From: Planctomycetota bacterium
GTDB lineage: Bacteria > Planctomycetota > Planctomycetia > Pirellulales > Pirellulaceae
Length of the DNA stretch: 7,730 nucleotides
Assembly (NCBI GenBank): GCA_024274855.1
Contig: JAJSAJ010000678.1
Location: 1-7,730 of the forward strand
Direction of reading: 5' to 3'
Positions 1 through 5,209 of this stretch are shown one piece after another. The position numbers and the translations under genes are program-made. Positions within the stretch are counted from its first letter, which is position 1; every line of letters starts with the position of its first letter. A model generated the notes under the pieces. It worked only from the letters and a program-made list of their open reading frames with translations. It was not told the origin of the DNA and made no database searches.

Positions 1-1
1 G

Positions 2-364
2 GGAGCGGGTGCGGGTGCTGGTGCGCAACTGTCCGCCTACGTAGCTGGATCGGTGTCCGACGCTCCGACGGCAGATGACCTTGCTGGTCCCGGTTGGACA
101 GTCATCAGCGTGAGCCTGGACGTTTTTGTGATTGGAGGCGAATTTGGTGGTGGCAAGGGCTGCAAAGAACTCGGAGGCGGACTTGGTGCAGGGCTTGGCG
201 CCAGCATCTCGACCGAGGTCACATATACAACGCTCTACTCTCAATCCTACGCGTCTTTCGATGCACGGTTGGGATGCGGCGTCCGGAAGGCCATCTGTGA
301 CTGCCCGAAAACGTATGTAGGTTTGTCCAATAGCGTTGTCGACACACCGGCAGGCGCCCGTTAG
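2..364 (+). CDS. C-terminal fragment of a glycine-rich, possibly RHS-type surface protein
   Basis: The frame is open from the left edge to a TAG at 362-364, so this is the last 120 or so residues of a larger protein. A GTG at 53 is a possible internal start but I see no reason to prefer it. The visible part begins with alternating Gly-Ala residues, then a segment containing PGWTVISVSLDVFVIGGEFG, then a second Gly-rich stretch (KELGGGLGAGLGAS), and ends with a polar tail holding three cysteines. Alternating beta-strand and Gly-rich segments of this kind are, as I recall, found at the C-termini of RHS repeat-associated and other large secreted proteins. No RHS core motif lies inside the window, so the family is an inference. 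A small membrane-protein gene follows after 30 bases on the same strand. Coding status is likely; function is uncertain. Confidence 0.5.
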   Translation, partial: GAGAGAGAQLSAYVAGSVSDAPTADDLAGPGWTVISVSLDVFVIGGEFGGGKGCKELGGGLGAGLGASISTEVTYTTLYSQSYASFDARLGCGVRKAICDCPKTYVGLSNSVVDTPAGAR

Positions 365-380
365 ATCGCGTCTCGTCCTA

Positions 381-386
381 GGGGGG
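381..386 (+). promoter_or_regulatory. Shine-Dalgarno-like G run before TTG 395
   Basis: A run of six G preceded by A lies eight bases before TTG 395. It is the only purine-rich block near the start of the small membrane-protein frame and is the reason for choosing that start. It is not a perfect GGAGG. Confidence 0.35.
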
Positions 387-394
387 CCGTAACT

Positions 395-756
395 TTGATA
401 ACCTTGAGAATTAAGGTATTGTGGATCTTAGATGCCGTTTACACAATTACGGGCCTTGGCCAATGCGCGTTTGTCGCCATAGCTTTCCTTGGTGGTGTCG
501 ATGAGAGGTCTTTCTCGAGTGTGAACGACGGTGGAGTTGAGCGTGTGTGTGGGCTCCTGTTTTTTATCGCAATAACCTGTATGTGGAATGCACTTGCTCT
601 TGGAGCACTGAGTTTTTTTCCTCGGGCACTGGGGTCCGTACTCTCTGGCGTGGTGTCGTTGCGCTTACAGTGTGTTTCTTTCCGCTCATCTTTGTCGTCC
701 ACTACTTCCTTTTCGGTAGGCGAAGATTTCGGCAGTGGCCTAGTGTTAGTGTTTAG
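395..756 (+). pseudogene. Small three-helix membrane protein, frame interrupted at a T7 run (-1 shift)
   Basis: I do not recognise a family. The frame starts at TTG 395, eight bases after a run of six G (381-386) that could act as a ribosome binding site; TTG 419 is an alternative. The zero frame gives a hydrophobic helix (around residues 14-33) and a second one (VCGLLFFIAITCMWNALALG and following) up to the T7 at 613-619. Beyond it the zero frame becomes a Ser/Arg-rich tail running into repeat DNA and stopping at 886. The -1 frame instead gives a third helix (VVALTVCFFPLIFVVHYFLF), a basic end (GRRRFRQW) and a TAG at 754-756. The joined product would be about 120 residues, with helices followed by a positive stretch as in real membrane proteins. 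The heptamer T-TTT-TTT is in the phase needed for -1 slippage. It may be a decayed gene, a sequencing error in a homopolymer, or programmed frameshifting. Its place after the Gly-rich tail would suit an immunity-type protein. Confidence 0.45.
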
Positions 757-875
757 TCCGTTAGCAATCGTGTTCCAAAGGAGAAGAGTAGGAAAGCAGT
801 TGGGTCGTGACGGTGAGAAGGCATGTGGCGCAACCGGCAGGGGACGCTTGGAGTGGCGGGTAGAATCGCCAGTGA

Positions 876-897
876 CTCTATACTAAAGGGGAAAAGT
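876..897 (+). repeat. Dispersed motif, copy A
   Basis: The 22-base sequence reading CTCTATACTAAAGGGGAAAA then GT recurs at 5139-5159, differing by one T/C substitution and one missing G. Both copies are intergenic and in the same orientation. Its TAA terminates the spurious zero-frame tail of the small membrane-protein gene at 886. Confidence 0.6.
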
Positions 898-911
898 AAT
901 GCGCGGGTCTT

Positions 912-942
912 CTCCCCCGAAGCACGCCGGAGCGAGGGGGAG
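912..942. other. Stem-loop CTCCCCC/GGGGGAG
   Basis: CTCCCCC at 912-918 pairs perfectly with GGGGGAG at 936-942 around a 17-base loop. No T tract follows on either strand, so it is not a classical terminator. It lies 14 bases after dispersed motif copy A and may be part of the same repeat unit. Confidence 0.45.
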
Positions 943-1043
943 CGGCGTTCGGGCAAGCGCGACACCGTTCGGCGCGTTGCTCTGCACACAATCGGTGACC
1001 GAAAGCCGTCATTTCAGTCTTTTCCCCCTCCGCACGTACGAAC

Positions 1044-1064
1044 CGCCAGCCCGGTGGGCTGGCG
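1044..1064. terminator. Perfect 9-bp stem-loop, possible bidirectional terminator
   Basis: CGCCAGCCC (1044-1052) and GGGCTGGCG (1056-1064) form a perfect GC-rich 9-bp stem with a 3-base loop. On the plus strand it is followed by a loosely T-rich stretch (ATCGATTCTCTT); on the minus strand no T run follows. It sits between convergent genes, which suits a terminator, but it is 216 bases beyond the beta-propeller stop codon and 288 beyond the small membrane-protein stop. It could equally be a dispersed palindromic repeat. Confidence 0.4.
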
Positions 1065-1234
1065 ATCGATTCTCTTAACCGGCCGGTCCATGCTGCTGCC
1101 TTCCCGGTTCTTCCGTGGCCGACGTGTCTGACCCATGTCACAATAACCCATAAGCCATACGCGCCTGCCGATTCCCAAGAAGCGGGTACACGGTTAAGCC
1201 GTAACGTCACCACGTCGAATGCCGCCGAACGTCA

Positions 1235-1247
1235 GTCCCGAAGGGAC
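1235..1247 (-). terminator. Short hairpin after the beta-propeller gene, weak candidate terminator
   Basis: GTCCC and GGGAC form a 5-bp stem with a 3-base loop, about 32 bases beyond the TAG at 1280-1282. No T tract follows, so intrinsic termination here is doubtful. The surrounding sequence resembles intergenic repeats I remember from planctomycetes, which I could not verify. Confidence 0.25.
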
Positions 1248-1279
1248 GCCCCTATCACAGCCCGGAGTTACGTCGTGTA

Positions 1280-4210
1280 CTAATCGCCGTAGCAGACGAC
1301 GGAGCCGTTCTTGAGGCTCAGGAACAGCCGGCCATCGGCGGCAGCCATCCCATCGAAAACGGGTAACGCTGGAAGTTTTGTTTCGAATTGCGTCTGACCA
1401 TCGCTGTTCGAATCCAGTCGAAGAAACGACCCTTTGTTTCCCCTGAACGCTGCCAATGCCTCGGCCGGGTTTTGGTACGCCAGTATATTCGTCGCTTTCT
1501 TACCCAGGTCGCGCGGTCCGGCGACTGCCAGTTGGTTCGAGCCCAGCACCATGGCACGCACGATCAGCGAGTTGGAGTTAGACCATTGGGGTGCCGGTTT
1601 GGTCGGTTGGTTTCGTTTCTTCTTTGTCTTGCGCCCGCGGCGCGAGATACCTGGTGCTTCTTTTTTTGAGTCGGAAGTGCGATTGCTACAGAACAAGTGA
1701 TAGGCGTCCGCATTGTGGCCAACGGGCCCACCTGCGACCGTCTGCCGACCGTATCCGTACACCAAACCTTTGTCGAAAGACAGAATCCGACCGGCGGGAA
1801 ACCGGCGAGCCGCATTTGCCCACCCGCCCCAGCCCGCGTCCGGCATTCCCTGCCCCACGACCCAGTACGATCGGACAAACCACTCTTCGCCCAAGAATCC
1901 CGTAATAGAGAACAGATGAGGTGCCGTCGTTTTTGTCTGATGACCTTGGCGATCGAACGTGAAATACTTCAGGAAAACCAGGTTACCATCGCCAACCAGC
2001 ACGTCCGATGTCGTGCCTTTCATATTGAAACGGGATTCAGGAACCAGCTGCTCACCGGTTTTCGGATCAAGGTCGCAGATAACGGTTCGGGATTGCTGTT
2101 TTCCGGTGATCGGATCGAGTGCATAGAGCACGATACCTCCGTCTAGAAAAGTCGACCGCCCTGCGGTGACGTACAGGATATTGTTCTGGATGAGCACGCT
2201 GCCATGTGCGGGCCAGGTCGATTCGATCTGCCCGTAGGCATCGACCAGTCGCTCGGCCGGCGCGGCGCGAAATCGCCAGATCAATGTGCCGTCGCGGGAG
2301 TTCAGGCTGTAGGTCCATCCGTCGGCCGCACCGAAGTAGACTCGGCCTCGGTAGATGGTTGGCGCGCTGTCGATGCGGCCACCGGCCGTGAATTGCCAAA
2401 GTGATTGTCCGTCGCCCGCATCGAGAGCATTCAGTGCGTGCAAGTCCGTTGACGCGACAAACACCGTTTCCCCGACGATAACCGGCTGCGTCAAGCGACC
2501 ACCCAGATCCGTTGCCCAAAGTTGTTTGGGCGCACTCGGCAAAGGAGACGTTGTTGCGCCGCTACGCGCTGGATCGTGGCGGTACATGGGCCAGTTGGCC
2601 TTGTCGGACACTTCGTCGGTCGCGCCGGCATCGACGCTCGACTGCTCCTGGTGTGGGCCTTGAACGAGGACTGGATGTGCGGGTTGTGGCATCCCGACGG
2701 TCGCTTCACGGCGTGGAGCCGCAGCGAAGAACCCGGGCGATTTCACCGTAAGAAAACAGGCACACGCGTCGGGTGGGGCATAGAGGAATCCATTGGCCGG
2801 AATGATTCCGAACTCGCAGGTTCCACGAATCCAACTGTTGTTGCTCAGCCATTTGGCTTTGTCCAGGCTGAGTACTTCGATTCCCGACTTGCCGGTGAAT
2901 ATAAAACGTTCGGATGCCTTATCGCGATAACAGCGATGGTGTGGCATCCCAACGCGAGGTGCTTTTGTGTCGAGTTGTTTGACAAGTTTACCCGTCTTGA
3001 TATCCAGACCCTTGAACGTCTTGCCGACCCAGACCGTGGTACCGACCACGAATAGATCGACTGGCGAGTTATAGCCTTCCGAACAAGGTGAAGACCAAAG
3101 GAGCGAGCCGTCTTCGGTTGAGTATGCACAAAGTGTGCTCTTGCCGGATCGTGGAAATCCAGGCTCATTCCATCCATTGACGCCCCATTCGATGGAGCCT
3201 TTGGCCGGTCCCGATTCAGCGGATTTTCCGAGATCCCGATCCGCGCATAGAAGAACCTCGTCAGTCGCCACGAGCGTGGGCGCCGAAAAGGCCATTCGCC
3301 GTTTCGGCGTGGCGCGAGGCGTGTTCCAGAGTTCGTCACCTGATTTCGCGTTCAGGCAAACGACTCCTTCCGTACTCTGGTAATAGACGCGAGTTCCCCT
3401 GACGGCGAGTGTCAGCGGCAGGATGAACTCCTTGGTGCAGTCTTTTTTCCAAAGCTGTTTCCCGGACTGCGCGTCGATCGCCAGGACATAACGATACCTG
3501 GCCGGCGCCGGCTCCCCACGCTCAAACAAGCCTTGGCCGCGCCGATTCACCTCGGACGTTCCGACCACCAAATAGAGCACGTTCTGATCAAGAAGAATCT
3601 CTTCCGTCCGTTGCGTATCGTTGTACTCCATCAGTTGCCGGCCTGTTGCGCCGTCCAACGCGACAACCGGTGCCGCGAGGCCGCGCGTGACATAGACCCG
3701 ATCGCCCACGGCCACAAGCCGGCGAGGCAGATGGGCCGGGCCCGCGCGAAAATGCCGTAAAGGATCGACCCAGTTTGTGATTGGCTGCTTCCACAGCAAT
3801 GTGCCATTAAACGCGTCGCGGGCAACCAGTTTCCAGTTGCCGGCGAAACGGATCGATGCGAGTGGTGCTTCATCGATTACATAATAGATGCGGCCTTTGG
3901 CACAGACCGCCGCACTCAAACTGGCCAAGCCTTCGTGTGTCCTGGCCCATCGAGGTTCCGAGACCCACTGAATCGACCTCGGAATCGCGACTCGGCTGTC
4001 CCGAGCTACCGCATTGTTATCCGGGCCATGAAGAAAGTGTGTCCAATCGTCAATTTCCGACGGCCAGGACTTTGTGAAGCGAGTCCATCCATTGTCGTGC
4101 CGAATGTCCTCAGCTCCCAGTGCACGCAGTTGGCTGGTCAGAGATTCATCATGCGATGCGTTTGGTGGATCGGCCGCTGCTTTGACATAGGCGACACCTC
4201 CCGGTACCAA
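1280..4210 (-). CDS. PQQ-type beta-propeller protein, downstream part of a split gene
   Basis: The frame encodes 976 residues from a TTG at 4210, but the reading frame and homology continue upstream to an in-frame TAA at 4232-4234, so the TTG is only a formal start. Residues 1-10 (VPGGVAYVK) are the end of the methyltransferase-like domain. Then comes a linker with the family-typical SEIDDWTHFLHGPDNNAVA (about 51-69). A first propeller block (about 75-490) has blades ending in DAxxGxxLW-type motifs: DAFNGTLLW, DGATGRQL, DAQSGKQLW, NAKSGDELW, STEDGSLLW, DIKTGKL, then GMPHHRCYRDKA near 421. A second block (about 538-976) begins WPMYRHDPARSG and has DAGDGQSLW, NSRDGTLIW and DPITGK; it ends LPVFDGMAAADGRLFLSLKNG. 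A Lys/Arg-rich insert lies at 857-866. I recall the full architecture from planctomycetes, annotated as PQQ-binding-like or BamB-like. It lacks a signal peptide on its own, so if made by re-initiation it would stay in the cytoplasm. Substrate or partner unknown. Confidence 0.85.
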   Translation of the reverse strand: MVPGGVAYVKAAADPPNASHDESLTSQLRALGAEDIRHDNGWTRFTKSWPSEIDDWTHFLHGPDNNAVARDSRVAIPRSIQWVSEPRWARTHEGLASLSAAVCAKGRIYYVIDEAPLASIRFAGNWKLVARDAFNGTLLWKQPITNWVDPLRHFRAGPAHLPRRLVAVGDRVYVTRGLAAPVVALDGATGRQLMEYNDTQRTEEILLDQNVLYLVVGTSEVNRRGQGLFERGEPAPARYRYVLAIDAQSGKQLWKKDCTKEFILPLTLAVRGTRVYYQSTEGVVCLNAKSGDELWNTPRATPKRRMAFSAPTLVATDEVLLCADRDLGKSAESGPAKGSIEWGVNGWNEPGFPRSGKSTLCAYSTEDGSLLWSSPCSEGYNSPVDLFVVGTTVWVGKTFKGLDIKTGKLVKQLDTKAPRVGMPHHRCYRDKASERFIFTGKSGIEVLSLDKAKWLSNNSWIRGTCEFGIIPANGFLYAPPDACACFLTVKSPGFFAAAPRREATVGMPQPAHPVLVQGPHQEQSSVDAGATDEVSDKANWPMYRHDPARSGATTSPLPSAPKQLWATDLGGRLTQPVIVGETVFVASTDLHALNALDAGDGQSLWQFTAGGRIDSAPTIYRGRVYFGAADGWTYSLNSRDGTLIWRFRAAPAERLVDAYGQIESTWPAHGSVLIQNNILYVTAGRSTFLDGGIVLYALDPITGKQQSRTVICDLDPKTGEQLVPESRFNMKGTTSDVLVGDGNLVFLKYFTFDRQGHQTKTTAPHLFSITGFLGEEWFVRSYWVVGQGMPDAGWGGWANAARRFPAGRILSFDKGLVYGYGRQTVAGGPVGHNADAYHLFCSNRTSDSKKEAPGISRRGRKTKKKRNQPTKPAPQWSNSNSLIVRAMVLGSNQLAVAGPRDLGKKATNILAYQNPAEALAAFRGNKGSFLRLDSNSDGQTQFETKLPALPVFDGMAAADGRLFLSLKNGSVVCYGD

Positions 4211-4222
4211 GACACGGAGTAT

Positions 4223-4228
4223 CTCCTT
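4223..4228 (-). promoter_or_regulatory. AAGGAG just after the in-frame stop, possible re-initiation site
   Basis: AAGGAG lies 3 bases beyond the internal TAA and 12 bases before TTG 4210. It could let ribosomes restart and make the propeller part alone. The spacing is longer than usual and the bases also encode the family-conserved Lys-Glu of the intact protein, so it may be coincidence. Confidence 0.25.
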
Positions 4229-4231
4229 GTT

Positions 4232-4234
4232 TTA
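4232..4234 (-). other. In-frame TAA splitting the methyltransferase/beta-propeller gene
   Basis: Read on the minus strand, the codons run SSNGKTV, stop, NKEILRVLVPGGVAYVK with no change of frame. Both flanks match the continuous consensus I remember for this family (a VNL-type strand, then a (E)xLRVLxPGGVAYVK segment). One base change to CAA, AAA, GAA or another sense codon would restore a protein of about 1110 residues. The lyase gene in the same window also ends in TAA, which argues against general recoding of TAA. Confidence 0.85.
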
Positions 4235-4612
4235 GACCGTCTTGCCGTTCGAGCTGACCAACAGATTGACTAGATCGTTTGTGTAGGGCAGGTTCCGGCC
4301 GTCAAAGTGGTAAATCGACACCTTGCCATAGTGGCCGGTCGCCTGGACATTGGTTCTGGCTTGTTGCACTTGTTTCGCGTCAGCCGTCAGACCTTGAACC
4401 AAGTAGCGGTTATTGAGTAGCAGGCTTGCCGTTTCTTTTCCGTCCTCGCATCCAATATGGACAATCAGCCCGCCTTGAATGCCGGACTGTTCCACGACGT
4501 CGGTCATGTTGCCGGCCAACGACGGCTGGGGAACAGGAACAACCAGCAGCAGCGTGGATAACAACATCACAAGAGATTGCAGCGAGACGTGAGACGTGAC
4601 TTGTCGAATCAT
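4232..4612 (-). CDS. Signal peptide and methyltransferase-like domain, upstream part of the split gene
   Basis: The frame encodes 126 residues from ATG 4612, which has GGAG (4621-4624) eight bases upstream. Residues 1-33 look like a Sec signal peptide: a short n-region, a hydrophobic core (SLVMLLSTLLLVVPV) and a likely cut after SLA. Residues 47-110 resemble the start of a Rossmann-type SAM-dependent methyltransferase: strand plus motif I (LIVHIGCEDGKETASLL), a second strand (YLVQGLTADAKQV), a helix (VQQARTNV) and an acidic Asp region (DGRNLPY). Motif I reads GCEDG where a Gly would be usual at the third position. An exported protein would have little access to SAM, so the domain may be structural or degenerate. 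The piece stops in the middle of the fold at the in-frame TAA, and the missing strand is the first thing encoded downstream. Alone it would be an unstable fragment; it is best read as the 5' part of one gene with the beta-propeller frame. Confidence 0.75.
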   Translation of the reverse strand: MIRQVTSHVSLQSLVMLLSTLLLVVPVPQPSLAGNMTDVVEQSGIQGGLIVHIGCEDGKETASLLLNNRYLVQGLTADAKQVQQARTNVQATGHYGKVSIYHFDGRNLPYTNDLVNLLVSSNGKTV

Positions 4613-4620
4613 GTTCTATA

Positions 4621-4624
4621 CTCC
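4621..4624 (-). promoter_or_regulatory. GGAG ribosome binding site for the 4612 start
   Basis: GGAG lies eight bases before ATG 4612 (spacer TATAGAAC). The spacing is good for a Shine-Dalgarno interaction and, with the signal peptide directly after the ATG, fixes this as the start. Confidence 0.6.
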
Positions 4625-4819
4625 GGTTGGTGTGACGGGTTGTCGGTCCATCTTTTGGTTACAAGGAATCCAGTACAACGGTCTTGGCATCATACATCGT
4701 AACATCTGCCGTACGGTCAAAATACTGAGATGAGGTGTTTATAGCGTGGAACAAGCGGTATGGTAAGCGTAGGCGCTCGGATTGTCGATCGAGTGGTCGC
4801 CGGGTGGAGTGGCTGAGGT

Positions 4820-5130
4820 GTAGGGTGTGACAAGCTCGCGGCATCGACCTTGGCAACTGGCAACCACGGTATTGCGAGCGCCGGCACACCACCATCCGGT
4901 TACAACGCGCCCATACGCTGGTCATCATTTCAGTGTTATGTCGCGCTGGTCGAGTGCGGCATCCGTTGAGGAAGTGCCGATCCAACACCCGGCTGGGATG
5001 CACCAGAATGGGACGAGTAGCGCCCGGCAATACGCATTCTCACTTGCCACGCGGTTCTTGGTGTGCCGGCGCTCGCCTTGAACGTTGCGGATGATGGAGA
5101 ACTCTCGACGGCGAGCTGGTCACACCCTAC
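4820..5130. repeat. 311-bp element with 72-nt imperfect inverted arms
   Basis: The left arm (4820-4891) and right arm (5059-5130) pair in two blocks. The outer blocks, 4820-4839 and 5111-5130, match at 19 of 20 bases once one is reverse-complemented. The inner blocks, 4874-4891 and 5059-5076 (GCGAGCGCCGGCACACCA), match at 18 of 18. The gaps between outer and inner blocks are both exactly 34 bases but are diverged from each other. Equal gap length shows the arms are colinear copies and not chance matches. The centre (4892-5058) is 167 bases with no gene. It may be two opposed copies of an intergenic repeat, a non-autonomous transposon-like element, or a structured RNA. No target-site duplication is evident. 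Confidence 0.65.
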
Positions 5131-5138
5131 GGCTACGG

Positions 5139-5159
5139 CTCTACACTAAAGGGAAAAGT
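5139..5159 (+). repeat. Dispersed motif, copy B
   Basis: The 21-base sequence CTCTACACTAAAGGGAAAAG then T matches 876-897 except for one substitution and one missing G. It begins eight bases outside the right arm of the inverted-repeat element and lies about 50 bases beyond the lyase stop codon. Confidence 0.6.
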
Positions 5160-5172
5160 CTTTTGCGCCGGA

Positions 5173-5208
5173 GAACGCACGATGCATCCGCGGCGATCGA
5201 GATGCGTT
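5173..5208 (-). terminator. Weak hairpin just after the lyase stop codon
   Basis: On the minus strand AACGCA, beginning one base after the TAA at 5210-5212, can pair with TGCGTT after a 23-base loop. An alternative GCATC/GATGC pairing exists within it. The stem is short and no T tract follows directly (a TTTT occurs some 15 bases later), so this is a marginal terminator candidate. Confidence 0.2.
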
Positions 5209-5209
5209 A

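Larger units (their letters stand above)
757..1279. other. Gene-free stretch with repeats and stem-loops
   Basis: Open frames in this stretch (for example plus-strand 823-1131 and minus-strand 878-1213) are Arg/Ser/Pro-rich, overlap each other and run across hairpins, so I do not call them. The stretch holds one copy of a dispersed motif (876-897), a 7-bp stem-loop (912-942), a perfect 9-bp stem-loop (1044-1064) and a short hairpin (1235-1247). It separates the plus-strand genes on the left from the 3' end of the beta-propeller gene, so it is a convergent intergenic region where terminators would be expected. Confidence 0.6.
4613..5209. other. Gene-free stretch with a large inverted repeat
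   Basis: The only sizeable frame here (minus strand 4659-5030) is Arg/Thr/His-rich with no recognisable domain and runs across one arm of an inverted repeat, so I do not call it. From 4625 to about 4800 I see only ordinary sequence, presumably leader and promoter of the split beta-propeller gene. From 4820 to 5130 there is a 311-bp inverted-repeat element, then a dispersed motif copy (5139-5159) and a weak hairpin next to the lyase stop codon. Confidence 0.6.

Noticed and set aside
37..222. Minus-strand Pro/Ser-rich frame
   Set aside because: It is the complement of the Gly-rich coding sequence on the plus strand and is explained by that composition.
620..886. Zero-frame tail of the small membrane-protein frame after the T7 run
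   Set aside because: It is Ser/Arg-rich, loses helix pattern and ends inside the dispersed motif; the -1 frame is a better continuation.
823..1131. Plus-strand open frame of 102 codons
   Set aside because: It reads through the dispersed motif and two stem-loops and has a low-quality Arg/Ser/Pro-rich translation.
878..1213. Minus-strand open frame of 111 codons
   Set aside because: It overlaps the same repeats and a plus-strand frame, and no protein family is recognisable.
2067..2519. Long antisense and shadow frames inside the beta-propeller and lyase genes
   Set aside because: They lie wholly within well-supported genes in other frames and have no recognisable domains.
4665..4720. Possible promoter TTGACC ... 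TATGAT before the 4612 start
   Set aside because: The two hexamers are 20 bases apart, too far for a good sigma-70 promoter, and no better pair was seen.
4659..5030. Minus-strand open frame of 123 codons
   Set aside because: Its composition is Arg/Thr/His-rich with no domain or membrane segment, and it overlaps the left and central parts of the inverted repeat; more likely repeat DNA than a gene.
4820..5130. Insertion sequence or CRISPR array
   Set aside because: There is no transposase frame, no direct target duplication, and no regularly spaced direct repeats; only one pair of inverted arms.
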